A stretch of 64,000 bases of DNA. It comes from Polynucleobacter necessarius (lineage in GTDB: Bacteria; Pseudomonadota; Gammaproteobacteria; Burkholderiales; Burkholderiaceae). Both the position numbers and the translations under genes were made by a program. Shown piece by piece: positions 1-10,005 of this stretch. The notes under the pieces are model-generated. The model did no database searches. It worked only from the letters and a program-made list of their open reading frames with translations, and was not told the DNA's origin. The stretch spans positions 1,592,940 to 1,656,939 of the forward strand of contig NZ_LT606949.1 of NCBI RefSeq assembly GCF_900095215.1. Direction: 5' to 3'. How positions within the stretch are numbered: position 1 is the first letter of the stretch; every line of letters begins with the position of its first letter.

Positions 1-1
1 C

Positions 2-532
2 CAGGTAGAGGTCGATATGGGTGCACCCATTTTTGAACATAGCCTCATTCCATTTAATGCCGCAGGTTTAGCCAGCATTCAAGAATTTCAAGAAACGCTA
101 TACGCGCTTCCACTAAATCAGCCCGCCACTCATGACAGCCTAGTCGGCGTTCTATCGATGGGCAATCCGCATGCTGTCCAAGTGGTTTTGGATGTTGATA
201 GCGCTCCTGTTTTAGAAGAGGGCTCTGAGATTGAAAGCTTTGCAGCTTTCCCTAGAAAAGTGAATGTAGGTTACTTGCAAGCACTCAATCGCCATGAAAT
301 CAAATTGCGCGTCTTTGAGCGCGGCGCCGGCGAAACTTTAGCTTGCGGCACAGGTGTATGCGCCGCTGTTGTGTCCGGCATTCGTCGCGGCCTTCTGGAC
401 TCACCAGTAAAGGTGCATACCCGAGGTGGCGATCTGCAAATTACTTGGGCCGGCGTAATGGATGGAGTGGCTCAGCCAGTCATCATGACCGGCCCGGCCG
501 TTACTGTGTTTGAAGGCGAAACAACTGTCTAA
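2..532 (+). CDS. dapF: Diaminopimelate epimerase, C-terminal part (5' end outside window)
   Basis: Interconverts LL- and meso-diaminopimelate for lysine and peptidoglycan synthesis in the cytoplasm. The reading frame is open from base 2, so the gene starts before the window; about 176 residues of a roughly 280-residue family are visible. The family signature ACGTGVCAA near the C-terminus carries one of the two catalytic cysteines; the other lies in the missing part. The preceding residues VEVDMGAP match the conserved strand before the second domain. It ends facing pyrE, and the two stop codons share one hairpin. Family assignment is firm. Confidence 0.93.
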   Translation, partial: QVEVDMGAPIFEHSLIPFNAAGLASIQEFQETLYALPLNQPATHDSLVGVLSMGNPHAVQVVLDVDSAPVLEEGSEIESFAAFPRKVNVGYLQALNRHEIKLRVFERGAGETLACGTGVCAAVVSGIRRGLLDSPVKVHTRGGDLQITWAGVMDGVAQPVIMTGPAVTVFEGETTV

Positions 533-548
533 GGGCAAGCGCCCTTAG
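529..548. terminator. Hairpin shared by the convergent ends of dapF and pyrE
   Basis: An 8-bp perfect stem (CTAAGGGC / GCCCTTAG) with loop AAGC contains the dapF stop and overlaps the pyrE stop on the other strand. No long T-run follows on either side, so it may be a weak bidirectional terminator or an mRNA 3'-end stabiliser. Confidence 0.6.
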
Positions 549-1213
549 ATTCCGTATTTTTCCCGGTAAGCCTTTACTGCAGGCAAATAATTTGTAAGCT
601 TGGCATCACTTGAATTGGTCAAGAAGGACATTAGGCCGGTCAAGTTTGCAATCGCAATTACTGGCAACCCAAATGCTTGCTCAACTGCCTGTACTGCTGA
701 TTTTTCCCCAATGTCCACCGCATTACCCGAACGCTCCATCCGGTCTAAAGCAATCAATACCGCTGCAGGTTCTGCGCCCGCTTTACGAATGAGGTCTACT
801 AACTCTATCACCGAGGTTCCAGCAGAAATCACATCATCAATAATGACTACGCGACCTTTCACTGGCGCACCAACCAATACCCCACCTTCACCATGATCTT
901 TCGCTTCTTTGCGGTTGTAGGCATAAGGAACATTGATACCCTCATCCGCCAGGGCGATGGCCGTGGCAGCTGCAAGCGTAATGCCTTTATAGGCAGGGCC
1001 ATAAAGCATATCGAATTGCAATTTGGATTCTTGTAAAGCTTTGGCGTAGTAACGACCCAGCGCGCTTAGGCGCGCACCATCATTAAATTCACCCGCGTTA
1101 AAGAAATAAGGCGAGAGTCTTCCTGCTTTGGTTTTAAACTCACCAAAGGACAAAACCTTGGCCTCTAAGGCAAAACGTATAAAGTTATCTTGATTTGAAT
1201 TATTTGAGCTCAT
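545..1213 (-). CDS. pyrE: Orotate phosphoribosyltransferase
   Basis: Transfers ribose-5-phosphate from PRPP to orotate, giving OMP in de novo pyrimidine synthesis. The type I phosphoribosyltransferase PRPP loop is seen at residues 126-134 (DDVISAGTS), preceded by hydrophobic VVII. Length 222 residues is normal for the family. It starts 8 bp from the oppositely directed xth, so the two promoters must overlap or lie inside the neighbouring coding sequence. Confidence 0.96.
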   Translation of the reverse strand: MSSNNSNQDNFIRFALEAKVLSFGEFKTKAGRLSPYFFNAGEFNDGARLSALGRYYAKALQESKLQFDMLYGPAYKGITLAAATAIALADEGINVPYAYNRKEAKDHGEGGVLVGAPVKGRVVIIDDVISAGTSVIELVDLIRKAGAEPAAVLIALDRMERSGNAVDIGEKSAVQAVEQAFGLPVIAIANLTGLMSFLTNSSDAKLTNYLPAVKAYREKYGI

Positions 1214-1221
1214 AGGCCTAC

Positions 1222-2004
1222 ATGTTACGCATCATTTCCGCGAACCTCAACGGTATCCGTTCCGCAGTCAAAAAAGGCTTTCTACCATGGGCCGTCACGC
1301 AACAAGCGGACTTCATTTGCATGCAGGAGCTCAAGGCTCAACGCGATGACTTAGAAGATGCCATTCTCAACCCGGATGGACTGCATGGCTACTTTCATCA
1401 TGCGGAGAAAAAAGGCTATAGTGGCTGCGGCATTTATACGCCCCATAAACCCGATGAGGTCATATATGGCTATGGCAATGCAGAGTTTGATGCCGAGGGG
1501 CGTTACGTGGAGGCGCGCTTCGAAAGGTTGTCTGTTATTTCAGTCTACATGCCGTCTGGCTCAAGCTCCCCTGAGCGACAAGAGGCTAAATATCGCTATC
1601 TTGATAGCTTTCTGCCGCATCTTGTAGCGCTTAAAAAATCGGGGCGTGAAATCGTGCTTTGCGGTGACGTGAATATCGCCCACCAAGAAATCGATTTAAA
1701 AAACTGGAAAGGCAATCTCAAAAATTCGGGCTTCTTGCCTGAGGAGCGCGCATGGCTCACTAATTTATTTAGCAAAGTGGGGTATGTTGATGTCTATCGC
1801 CAACTGGAGCCTGAAGCAACTGAGACTGGTTACACCTGGTGGAGTAATCGTGGTCAAGCTTATGCGAAAAATGTAGGATGGCGGATTGACTATCACTTCA
1901 CCACTCCAGGCATCGCTGCCACCGCCAAGAAAACCGCGGTATACAAAAATGAAAAATTCTCAGACCATGCGCCACTTACTGTGGATTACGACTGGAAGCT
2001 ATAA
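1222..2004 (+). CDS. xth: Exodeoxyribonuclease III (AP endonuclease family)
   Basis: A DNA repair nuclease that cleaves at abasic sites and degrades duplex DNA 3' to 5'. The exonuclease-endonuclease-phosphatase fold is recognisable by N-terminal [10 protein letters not shown], metal ligand Glu in MQELKAQ, central [14 protein letters not shown] and C-terminal [11 protein letters not shown] with the catalytic Asp-His pair. Length 260 residues is normal. Divergent from pyrE with an 8-bp gap; converges on the broken ampG. Confidence 0.95.
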   Translation: MLRIISANLNGIRSAVKKGFLPWAVTQQADFICMQELKAQRDDLEDAILNPDGLHGYFHHAEKKGYSGCGIYTPHKPDEVIYGYGNAEFDAEGRYVEARFERLSVISVYMPSGSSSPERQEAKYRYLDSFLPHLVALKKSGREIVLCGDVNIAHQEIDLKNWKGNLKNSGFLPEERAWLTNLFSKVGYVDVYRQLEPEATETGYTWWSNRGQAYAKNVGWRIDYHFTTPGIAATAKKTAVYKNEKFSDHAPLTVDYDWKL

Positions 2005-2029
2005 GCGGCAATAAAAATCGGACGAAAAA

Positions 2030-3348
2030 TTACTCGTCTTCTTTTTGGATCTGAACGAGCTTGAAATGCATCGTTGCCCAAATCAACAGCAGGACTCGAG
2101 CGCCAATGATGGCGGTGCCATAGAAGAATGCTTGATATCCAAAGTTGTCGACAAACACTCCGGAAAAGCCCGCCAGCCATTTAGGCAATAGCAATATCAT
2201 TGAGCTAAAAAGGGCGTACTGAGTTGCCGAGTAACGAATATTGGTGAGAGAGGATAGAAAGGCGATAAAAGCTGCGCTCGCAATACCCGCACTTAAGTTG
2301 TCCGCAGAAATCACCCAAATTAACCCATGCAAATCATGGCCTTGGGTGGCCAACCAAACAAACAGCAAATTACTTACCGCAGAGAGAATCGCGCCCACAA
2401 AGAGAATGCGCAGGACGCCAAAACGCAGAGTAAGCACGCCACCAACAAAGGCACCAACCAAGGTCATGACTACGCCAAAAACTTTGCTCACCGCCGCCAC
2501 CTCATCCTTGGTGTAACCCATGGCCACATAAAACGGGTTAGCCATAATGCCCATCACCACATCACTAATACGATAAACGGCAATTAAGGATAAAATTAAG
2601 ATGGCGTGCCAGCGATAGCGGCGCGTAATAAATTCTGCAAAAGGTTCAACCAGAGTTTGATAGAGCCACGCTGTGGCAGTGCGCACTTTTGCCAACTCAT
2701 ACTTGATCGGCCCTTTACTTAAAAGGGTTGTAATAACGCCAATGCCAATAGACGCAGCCATACAAAGATAAGCAAATTGCCATGCACGGGCGTCATAACC
2801 GCTACCGGTTTCAGCCCGGGCAGCAAGCCAAAGAACACCGGCACCAGCCCAGATCAGAGCCAGTCGATAGTTTGATAAGTTGCCGCCAAGGCTGCTTGAT
2901 GATCGCTATTGGCTGACGCAATACGAAATGCATCCAATGCACTATCTTGAGTGGCAGAGCCAAATGCCACCAACAGCGCACACCAAACTACCGAATTGAG
3001 CACAAGCTTCGGATCTAGAGTCGACATGCCAACAAGCCCCAATATGATGAGCGCTTGCGCAAAGAGTAACCAGCTACGCCGACGCCCAAACAACTTTGTT
3101 AACAGCGGAATTTGTAAGCGATCCACCAGGGGTGCCCACACCCACTGAAAGGCATACATGAAACCAACCCAAGTTAAGTAGCCGATGGTGCTGCGATCAA
3201 TCCCTGCTTCGCGCAACCAAAAACTGAGAGTGCCAAAAATAGGCAACAAGGGGAGGCCTGCGGCAAATCCCAAGAACAGCATACGCAAACAAGGCCATTC
3301 GAGATAAACCCGAAAGTCTTTTAACCAAGATTGGACTGCAGTTAACAC
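2030..3348 (-). pseudogene. ampG: AmpG-type muropeptide MFS permease, frameshifted
   Basis: AmpG imports GlcNAc-anhydroMurNAc peptides for cell-wall recycling. An N-terminal half (2854-3348, 164 residues, ends TIDWL) and a C-terminal half (2030-2761, 243 residues) belong to one 12-TM major facilitator protein. Reading the gap one base out of phase after 'TYQT' gives YRLALIWAGAGVLWLAAR and then runs into the second half, so a single-base deletion near 2866-2870 breaks the gene. Reassembled length is about 435 residues. It is last in the dksA-argB-slmA-metX-metW run. AmpG assignment rests on overall similarity; another MFS carrier is possible. Confidence 0.8.
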
Positions 3349-3363
3349 CTTTGAATTTTTATT

Positions 3364-3963
3364 TTACGCACGACGAATGCGGAATAAGGCGAGACTGCCA
3401 AATAAATTTGGCATAAAAGTCACTTGACGACCTTCATGCAGAATACATTGATCGAGAATCTTCAGACCAAGACTAGAGGCCAGTTTTTCAAAATCAGCAA
3501 CCGTCAGCACACGCACATTTGGCGTGTTGTACCACTGGTATGGCAAGCTCTTCGAAACCGGCATACGACCCATGCCTACGGCTAGGCGATGCGACCAATG
3601 TCCAAAATTTGGAAAAGAAATAACCGATTCTTTTCCAACGCGAACTACTTCTCGCAAAATCTTTGCAGTCTGATGAATGGTTTGCAAAGTTTGCGACAGC
3701 ACTACCGTGTCAAAGCTATCGTCTTCGAAAAGCGCTAGGCCGCCTTCCAAATCCTGCTGCATTACATTCAAGCCATTTTGCACGCAAGACAATACGCGCG
3801 TATCATCAATCTCAACACCATACGAATGCACTGGCTTTTGTTTTTGCAAAAACTCTAAGAAACTGCCATCACCACACCCCAGGTCAAGCACCTGGCTATT
3901 GGGCGCAATCCAATTGGCAATAGCGGCAAAGTCAGCGCGCTTATTAAAATTGCTCATGCCCAA
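3364..3963 (-). CDS. metW: MetW methyltransferase-like protein of methionine synthesis
   Basis: The SAM-binding motif [15 protein letters not shown] lies near residues 25-39, and the 199-residue length matches MetW, the partner of MetX in many proteobacteria. Biochemical activity is poorly defined; in relatives it is needed with MetX for homoserine acylation. Its start overlaps the metX stop by 10 bp, implying translational coupling. Confidence 0.92.
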   Translation of the reverse strand: MGMSNFNKRADFAAIANWIAPNSQVLDLGCGDGSFLEFLQKQKPVHSYGVEIDDTRVLSCVQNGLNVMQQDLEGGLALFEDDSFDTVVLSQTLQTIHQTAKILREVVRVGKESVISFPNFGHWSHRLAVGMGRMPVSKSLPYQWYNTPNVRVLTVADFEKLASSLGLKILDQCILHEGRQVTFMPNLFGSLALFRIRRA

Positions 3964-5093
3964 GACCCACTCATTTGTTTAAAGTAAGCTCGGACTAGAT
4001 TGTGATAACGCGCGTCATCCAATAGGAAAGCATCGTGACCATGAGGTGCATCGATTTCAGCGTAAGTAACTTCACTCTTATTGCTCAGCAAAGACTGCAC
4101 AATCTCGCGACTACGATTTGGCGGGAAGCGCCAATCAGTGGAAAAACTAACTACCAAAAACTTAGCCTGAACCTCTGCCAGAGCGCGATTCAGGCTACCT
4201 TCGTAACGACGCGCGGGATCAAAATAATCGAGTGCGCGAGTAATAAGCAAATACGTATTGGCATCAAAATAAGTCGAAAACTTATCGCCCTGATGGCGCA
4301 AGTAGCTCTCAACTTCAAACTCGACATCAAAACTGAAACGATAGGCATTGGACTCGCCATTAGGACGCTGCAATTCACGTCCAAATTTTTCCGCCATATC
4401 GTCGTCAGACAAATAGGTAATGTGGCCAACCATACGCGCCAAACGCAAGCCACGCTTTGGCACAACACCGTGTTCGTAATAGTTGCCGCCATGGAAATCG
4501 GGATCCGACAAAATGGCGTTACGCGCCACTTCATTAAAAGCGATATTTTGCGCACTTAACTTTGGCGTCGATGCCACAACAACGCAATGATCCAAACGCT
4601 TAGAAAACTGAATGGCCCAAGCCATTGCTTGCATGCCGCCCAAGCTACCGCCCATCACTGCGGCAAACTTGCGAATGCCTAATTTATCGGCGAGACGGGC
4701 TTGTGTATTTACCCAATCTTCGACAGTCACGACTGGAAAATCGGCGCCATACGGTTTGCCAGTTGCCGGATTAATACTCATAGGCCCCGTAGAGCCAAAA
4801 CAAGAACCTAAATTATTTACGCCGATAACAAAAAAATGATCGGTATCCACTGGCTTACCAGGACCAATCATGTTGTCCCACCAACCGATATCGGCGGGAT
4901 CTTCTGGGCTTGGTCCAGCTACATGATGTGATGCGTTGAGCGCATGACAAACCAGAACAGCATTACTTTTATCGGCATTGAGTTTCCCGTAAGTTTCAAT
5001 GACTAAATCGTAGCCAGACAAGAGGGCGCCACTCTGCAAAGACAGGGGCTCGGCAAAATGAATAGTATTTCTGGAGAGATGTAGCTCGCTCAT
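3954..5093 (-). CDS. metX: Homoserine O-acyltransferase (MetX family)
   Basis: Acylates L-homoserine, the first committed step of methionine synthesis. An alpha/beta-hydrolase with nucleophile Ser150 in [12 protein letters not shown], acid in FSTDWRF and His in [11 protein letters not shown]. Length 379 residues. MetX enzymes next to metW in betaproteobacteria are often succinyl- rather than acetyl-transferases, and the acyl donor cannot be decided here. Overlaps metW downstream and shares ATGA with the slmA stop upstream. Confidence 0.94.
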   Translation of the reverse strand: MSELHLSRNTIHFAEPLSLQSGALLSGYDLVIETYGKLNADKSNAVLVCHALNASHHVAGPSPEDPADIGWWDNMIGPGKPVDTDHFFVIGVNNLGSCFGSTGPMSINPATGKPYGADFPVVTVEDWVNTQARLADKLGIRKFAAVMGGSLGGMQAMAWAIQFSKRLDHCVVVASTPKLSAQNIAFNEVARNAILSDPDFHGGNYYEHGVVPKRGLRLARMVGHITYLSDDDMAEKFGRELQRPNGESNAYRFSFDVEFEVESYLRHQGDKFSTYFDANTYLLITRALDYFDPARRYEGSLNRALAEVQAKFLVVSFSTDWRFPPNRSREIVQSLLSNKSEVTYAEIDAPHGHDAFLLDDARYHNLVRAYFKQMSGSWA

Positions 5094-5740
5094 TCTGAGA
5101 GGAGAAGGCGCAAACTAACATCGGAGGCTTCGGTGGGCAGCTTCTTAAATCCGCTCCGGGCAAAGCGATGCCAACGACCTAAAACAAAACTCATCAACAT
5201 GGCGGCACGAATGCTGACCTCTTCCGGACCTAGCTGCGCCCAATTACCACCTTGAGTTTGAGCGATACGCAAAGCCTGTTTAAGAGAGGCTTCAACACGA
5301 TCCAACACTTGAGTAATGCGCTCCTGCAAATGATCATCCTCTTGCAATAAGGCGTCGCCCAATAAAACCCGAGTCATGCCGGGATTCTTTTCAGCGACAA
5401 ACAAGAGCATTTGCAAAATGCCGCGCGCCTGAGCAAGGCCAGACTCTTCCTGTTGATTAATTTGATTAATCAATCCGAAAACGGTTTGCTCAATAAAAGA
5501 AATCAGCCCTTCAAACATTTGCGCTTTACTTGTGAAATGACGGTACAAGGCTGCTTCTGATACCTGAATTTGGGCCGCCAAAGCCGCGGTAGTAACGCGC
5601 TCACCCTTAGGGTTTTGCAGCATTTCTGCGAGGACCTGCAGAATTTGCAGCCGGCGCTCGCCTGGCTTAGGGCGATTGCGCGTATTACCAGCGTCAGCGT
5701 TGCTGTCGTTGATATCTGCCGGCTCTAAAGATTCACGCAT
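5090..5740 (-). CDS. slmA: TetR-type nucleoid occlusion factor SlmA
   Basis: SlmA blocks FtsZ assembly over the nucleoid while bound to specific chromosomal sites. The N-terminal HTH is visible ([20 protein letters not shown], about residues 51-70), followed by [11 protein letters not shown] and an all-helical ligand/dimer domain. Length 216 residues is slightly long because of a polar N-terminal tail rich in Asn, Asp and Glu. It sits 10 bp from argB and overlaps metX by 4 bp. A generic TetR regulator is the alternative. Confidence 0.85.
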   Translation of the reverse strand: MRESLEPADINDSNADAGNTRNRPKPGERRLQILQVLAEMLQNPKGERVTTAALAAQIQVSEAALYRHFTSKAQMFEGLISFIEQTVFGLINQINQQEESGLAQARGILQMLLFVAEKNPGMTRVLLGDALLQEDDHLQERITQVLDRVEASLKQALRIAQTQGGNWAQLGPEEVSIRAAMLMSFVLGRWHRFARSGFKKLPTEASDVSLRLLLSE

Positions 5741-5750
5741 GGTTATCTTC

Positions 5751-6656
5751 TTATCTCGAGCGAATCATCGTTCCGAACGCTTGCTCGGTCAGAATTTCTA
5801 ACAATAAAGAATGTTCAATGCGGCCATCAATGATGTGCACTGAGTTAACTCCGCTCTTCGCCGCGTCTAATGCAGAGGAAATTTTTGGCAACATACCACC
5901 AGAAATGGTTCCATCGGCCAATAGCCCATCGATCTCACGCGCGGTAAGATCAGCCAACAAAGTGCCATTCTTATCCATCACACCAGGAATATTGGTCATC
6001 ATGACCAACTTCTCCGCGTGCAGAATTTCAGCCATCTTGCCAGCCACCAAATCAGCATTGATGTTGTAAGCCTGGCCCTCTTCACTAAATCCAATTGGAG
6101 AAATCACTGGAATAAACGCATCGTCTTGCAAGGCCTTAACAACAGCAGGATTAATCGCTTCAATCTCGCCGACAAATCCCAAGTCAATTGTTCCGCCAGG
6201 CTGCTTCTCATCAGCAACCAGCATTTTCTTAGCGCGAATCAGCCCGCCATCTTTGCCAGTCAAACCAACGGCCTGACCCCCAAAATGGTTAATTAACATC
6301 ACGATATCTTGTTGCACTTCGCCACCGAGAACCCACTCAACTACTTCCATGGTTTCTTCATCGGTCACGCGCATCCCCTGAATAAAGGTGCCAGTTTTGC
6401 CAATCTTCTTGAGGGCTTCATCAATTTGTGGTCCGCCACCATGAACCACTACTGGATTCATGCCAACGAGTTTCAACAAAATCACATCGCGCGCAAAACT
6501 TTCTTTTAAGCGCTCTTCAACCATAGCGTTTCCACCGTACTTGATAACGATAGTTTTGCCGTGGTACGAGCGGATGTACGGCAAAGCCTCAGCAAGAATC
6601 TCCGCCTTTAATAATAAAGGGGAGATGTCACTAATTGTCGGTAAATGCTTAGTCAT
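5751..6656 (-). CDS. argB: Acetylglutamate kinase
   Basis: Phosphorylates N-acetylglutamate in arginine synthesis. Amino-acid kinase fold with the N-terminal phosphate-binding region ([11 protein letters not shown]), substrate loop VVHGGGPQI and C-terminal ISGGMLPKI. Length 301 residues is typical. Placed 12 bp after dksA and before slmA, probably in one transcript. Confidence 0.96.
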   Translation of the reverse strand: MTKHLPTISDISPLLLKAEILAEALPYIRSYHGKTIVIKYGGNAMVEERLKESFARDVILLKLVGMNPVVVHGGGPQIDEALKKIGKTGTFIQGMRVTDEETMEVVEWVLGGEVQQDIVMLINHFGGQAVGLTGKDGGLIRAKKMLVADEKQPGGTIDLGFVGEIEAINPAVVKALQDDAFIPVISPIGFSEEGQAYNINADLVAGKMAEILHAEKLVMMTNIPGVMDKNGTLLADLTAREIDGLLADGTISGGMLPKISSALDAAKSGVNSVHIIDGRIEHSLLLEILTEQAFGTMIRSR

Positions 6657-6668
6657 TGCTACTTAAAT

Positions 6669-7157
6669 TTATTCGCCAAATAATTTTTGACGGAGTTCGC
6701 GACGCTCTTGAGCCTCAAGAGATAAATTGGCTATAGGCCTTGCAATTAAACGGTTCAAACCAATTGGTTCACCAGTTTCTTCACACCAACCATAGTCACC
6801 GGATTCAATGCGCGCCAATGCTTGCTCTACTTTTTTGAGCAGCTTGCGTTCGCGATCGCGTGTGCGCAATTCCAACGCATGCTCTTCTTCAATCGTCGCA
6901 CGATCGGCAGGATCTGGAACCAAAATATTTTCACGCAGATGCTCTGTTGTCTCAGACGCATTCTTCAAAATGTCGTCTTTGAGCGTCAACAATTTTTGAC
7001 GGAAAAAATCTAACTGCGCAGCATTCATGTAGTCCTTGTCGGACATCTTGAGCAATTCCGCTTCAGTCAATGGCGCACCTTTGGCGACTTTAGCGCTCGC
7101 AGCCTTGCCGCTAGTCTTTGCAGCAGTCGCTGGTTTTGTTGCCGTTTTTACCGTCAT
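6669..7157 (-). CDS. dksA: DksA-type RNA polymerase-binding regulator
   Basis: Binds the RNA polymerase secondary channel and works with ppGpp in the stringent response. Coiled-coil region with acidic tip around DPADRATIEEEHALELRTRDRER and C-terminal domain GYGWCEETGEPIG-like. Only one cysteine of the classical four-Cys zinc finger is present (CEET, then LSLEA in place of the second pair), so this is the zinc-independent variant usual in this lineage. The N-terminal 30 residues are rich in Ala, Lys and Thr. Likely first gene of the run to ampG. Confidence 0.93.
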   Translation of the reverse strand: MTVKTATKPATAAKTSGKAASAKVAKGAPLTEAELLKMSDKDYMNAAQLDFFRQKLLTLKDDILKNASETTEHLRENILVPDPADRATIEEEHALELRTRDRERKLLKKVEQALARIESGDYGWCEETGEPIGLNRLIARPIANLSLEAQERRELRQKLFGE

Positions 7158-7268
7158 CTCATTCTTTCCTGGTTTGAAGCATTATTGCCTCATTCTGCCA
7201 AACTTTTATTACCTCGGAATCAATCTTCAGCAATATTGACCGTGGCGGCGGATTTTACCCGAATCTTT

Positions 7269-8255
7269 CTAGGCCAAACATCCCTCAAGCCCAGCCAGTA
7301 GGGTGTCTTTGGGCAAATCGATGCCAATAAACACCATACGGGTTTGTTTGGGTTCGGCACCCCATGGACCAGCCGAATCGCTGTCCATCATCTGATGAAC
7401 CCCCTGAAACACCACTTTTCGAGAGCGCCCCCTCACATAAAGCACCCCTTTATAGCGCAACATCTTCTCGCCAAAGACCTCCAAAATGCCCCCGAGGCAG
7501 TCTTCCAACTTTTTGTGATCAAAGGGTTTATCACTACGAAAAACGAAGGATTGGATGCGGTCTGTATGGCCTGCGTGACCATGGTGATGATGGTCATGAC
7601 TGTGATCATGTCCGTATGCGCTGTGGTCGTGATCTTCTTGCTCCAAGAAATGGGGGTGAATATCTAGCTTGGCATTGAGATTGACGCCCTTAAGATCTAA
7701 GACGGCATTCAAAGGCACCACACCATTGGAAATGCCGGCAATAGGCGCCCTTGGGTTCATGTGCATGAGGCGATTACGCAAGGCATCAACTTCGGCAGGC
7801 GTAACCAGATCCGTCTTAGTGATAAAGATTTGATCCGCAAAGCCAACCTGGCGTTGCGCTTCTTCATGCTCATTGAGTTGTTGCTGACCGTGCTTGGCAT
7901 CCACCAGGGTGACAACGGCATCTAGGACATAGTGATCCGCAACATCATCATCCATAAAAAATGTCTGGGCTACAGGGCCAGGGTTGGCCACACCAGTGGT
8001 TTCAATCACAACCCGATCAAAACTACTCTTCTTGTCTTTGCGCTGCTCCCAAAGCTCGTTTAGCGCATCCACCAGATCACCACGGATGGTGCAGCAAATG
8101 CAGCCATTACTCATTTGCACAATATTTTCTTCCCCGCATTCATTCTCGATCACGGCAATTTTTTTGCCGTGCTCTTCACTCAAGATGTGTTTGAGCAAAG
8201 TAGTTTTGCCGCTTCCTAAGAAGCCCGTCAAAATGGTTACCGGAATTAATGCCAT
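7269..8255 (-). CDS. COG0523/CobW-type GTPase metallochaperone
   Basis: A G3E-family GTPase with Walker A GFLGSGKTTLLKH near the N-terminus, the metal-binding CICCTIRGDL (CxCC) and a long His-rich loop between the two domains, with more than a dozen His in alternating HD and HH pairs. These features mark zinc or other metal trafficking proteins; the substrate cannot be told. I start at the Met before ALIPVTILTG (8255); an upstream in-frame ATG would add five residues. C-terminal CobW_C domain present. Last gene of the gatCAB-DUF484-xerC run. Confidence 0.88.
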   Translation of the reverse strand: MALIPVTILTGFLGSGKTTLLKHILSEEHGKKIAVIENECGEENIVQMSNGCICCTIRGDLVDALNELWEQRKDKKSSFDRVVIETTGVANPGPVAQTFFMDDDVADHYVLDAVVTLVDAKHGQQQLNEHEEAQRQVGFADQIFITKTDLVTPAEVDALRNRLMHMNPRAPIAGISNGVVPLNAVLDLKGVNLNAKLDIHPHFLEQEDHDHSAYGHDHSHDHHHHGHAGHTDRIQSFVFRSDKPFDHKKLEDCLGGILEVFGEKMLRYKGVLYVRGRSRKVVFQGVHQMMDSDSAGPWGAEPKQTRMVFIGIDLPKDTLLAGLEGCLA

Positions 8256-8326
8256 GGATGATCCAATCAAAATCTAAAAAAACCATAGATTCCCAAAGCG
8301 GGAAACCTTCTGTCTTACCGAGTTCC

Positions 8327-9328
8327 TCAGCCTTTGCCAGCCTTTGCGCGTGGATGCGCCTTATCGTATGCCTGAGCTAGGTGCTGAAAGTCTAGGGAGG
8401 TGTAAATCTGGGTACTGGCGATACTGGCATGCCCCAACATCTCTTGCACAGCACGCAAATCTTGTGAGGACTGCAATACATGACTCGCGAAACTATGCCT
8501 CATCATATGGGGGTGCACATGCGTCGGCAAACCAGCGCGCATGGCTAAGGTGCGTAAGCGCGCTTGAGCGGTGCGAGGGGATAGACGCTTGCCGGTAGCG
8601 GATAAAAATAAGGCAATTGATCTTTCGGCGTACTCACCGGCATCACGCAATTCTCGCCACGCCGCAAGTGATTTCATCGCTGGCACGCCAACCGGTACAG
8701 AACGCCTGTTACCGCCCTTACCCAAAACCGTTACTTCAGCAGCATCCCAATCTAACCAGCCAGCAGATTCATGCTGACGATCTTTGCTTTGCATCACATC
8801 AATACCCAAGAGCTCTGACAGGCGCAATCCTGAGGAGTAGAGCAAATCAATCATCGCCGCATCCCGAATGGATTCGAAATCTTTTTGCTCTTCCACCTCC
8901 TTGACGGCTTGATTTACCAAAGCCAATGCTTGCTCAACAGATAAGGCTTTGGGCAACGACTTTAGGCGCTTAGGCGCTTTCACGTCATCGACAGGATTTG
9001 CAATCAAGCCGCCAGTGACTTTGCCATCACGCACATTGCGCCGCGCATCTTTTTCACTAAGCCAGTCATACCAACCGCGCCATGCGGAAAGGGCTCTTGC
9101 AATACTTCTTGAAGATTTGCCTTTGGAATGCAAGCGACCCGCCCAGCGACGCACGTGACCATTACTTACCTTCAGTAATTCAACGGTATCTTCAGATGCA
9201 AAATTTTGTAGATCACTCAAATCGATGCCATACGCCTTGAGCGTATGTGGCGAGAGTTGACGCAACACATGTAGCTCATGCAAATACTCTTGCATGAGGG
9301 GGTGAAGTTCAGTCGCCTTTAATTTCAT
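8327..9328 (-). CDS. xerC: Tyrosine recombinase XerC
   Basis: Resolves chromosome dimers at dif with XerD. The N-terminal SAM-like domain (LSPHTLKAYGIDL) is followed by the catalytic domain with Arg in SSGLRLSELLGI, HMMRHSFASHVL (His-x-x-Arg), GHASIASTQIYT (His and nucleophile Tyr). Length 333 residues. Its start overlaps the DUF484 stop by 20 bp, the usual DUF484-xerC arrangement. Confidence 0.94.
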   Translation of the reverse strand: MKLKATELHPLMQEYLHELHVLRQLSPHTLKAYGIDLSDLQNFASEDTVELLKVSNGHVRRWAGRLHSKGKSSRSIARALSAWRGWYDWLSEKDARRNVRDGKVTGGLIANPVDDVKAPKRLKSLPKALSVEQALALVNQAVKEVEEQKDFESIRDAAMIDLLYSSGLRLSELLGIDVMQSKDRQHESAGWLDWDAAEVTVLGKGGNRRSVPVGVPAMKSLAAWRELRDAGEYAERSIALFLSATGKRLSPRTAQARLRTLAMRAGLPTHVHPHMMRHSFASHVLQSSQDLRAVQEMLGHASIASTQIYTSLDFQHLAQAYDKAHPRAKAGKG

Positions 9329-9983
9329 AAGCCTGGATACGATCCAAAGCTGCTGCAGTTAGTTCGGCGATCTGGCGCAAATAGAAAGCACCCATATCGG
9401 CAGTAAAACGTGATTCATCTTTACTTGCGAACAGCAATACTGCTGGAGATTGATTGGCGCCAACACTCTTCCCCAAAGGCAGGCCAATAGCCACCATGCT
9501 TTGCCATTCAGGGTCGATCGTGGTTTGGCTGGCCAATAAATCTACGCTGGCGGCAGCCAATTCTTTTGCCGAACCGCATAAAGGCGTATCTACCCACGGG
9601 CTAAAAGCAGAGTTAGGCGATAACAATTGTGCAGGCTCCACCTCAAACACTTCCGCCAAGCCAGAGGTAATTGCAGCCTCCGCATCAGATTTATTGTTTG
9701 CCTTCATTAAGCGTAACAACCAGGCAACTAAACTTTGCTGTGTTTTATCGTTGCGACTACCAAAGTGCAACATCTCACTTAAGCGGCGATTGAGCTCCTG
9801 ATTTTGTGTCCGCAATACTGTCATCTGACGCTCTTGCAAAGAGATGGCCCGATCTTCGTGCGGAGGCTTAATTCGAATCTCATTCAAGAGATCGGCATAG
9901 CGATCGAAGAACCCATGGGTTACACGTAACCACTCAGCCACCAACGCTTCTTGCTCGGCTTGCTTTGGATCGATTGCACTCAT
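9309..9983 (-). CDS. DUF484 (GAF-like) family protein
   Basis: A 224-residue cytoplasmic protein of the DUF484 family, typically encoded just before xerC; function not established. A helical N-terminal part (RVTHGFFDRYADLLNEIRI, QERQMTVLRTQNQEL, likely coiled coil) precedes a GAF-like domain ending with LRQIAELTAAALDR. I chose the ATG at 9983 (MSAIDPKQ), which follows AGAAGAAAG and clears gatB; a longer frame reaches 10034. Confidence 0.85.
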   Translation of the reverse strand: MSAIDPKQAEQEALVAEWLRVTHGFFDRYADLLNEIRIKPPHEDRAISLQERQMTVLRTQNQELNRRLSEMLHFGSRNDKTQQSLVAWLLRLMKANNKSDAEAAITSGLAEVFEVEPAQLLSPNSAFSPWVDTPLCGSAKELAAASVDLLASQTTIDPEWQSMVAIGLPLGKSVGANQSPAVLLFASKDESRFTADMGAFYLRQIAELTAAALDRIQAYEIKGD

Positions 9984-10005
9984 CTTTCTTCTGACTGTTC
10001 GTTTG

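Noticed and set aside
6669..7157. Damaged zinc finger in DksA as a sign of decay
   Set aside because: One-Cys DksA with CEETGEPIG and LSLEAQERR is the normal form in related betaproteobacteria.
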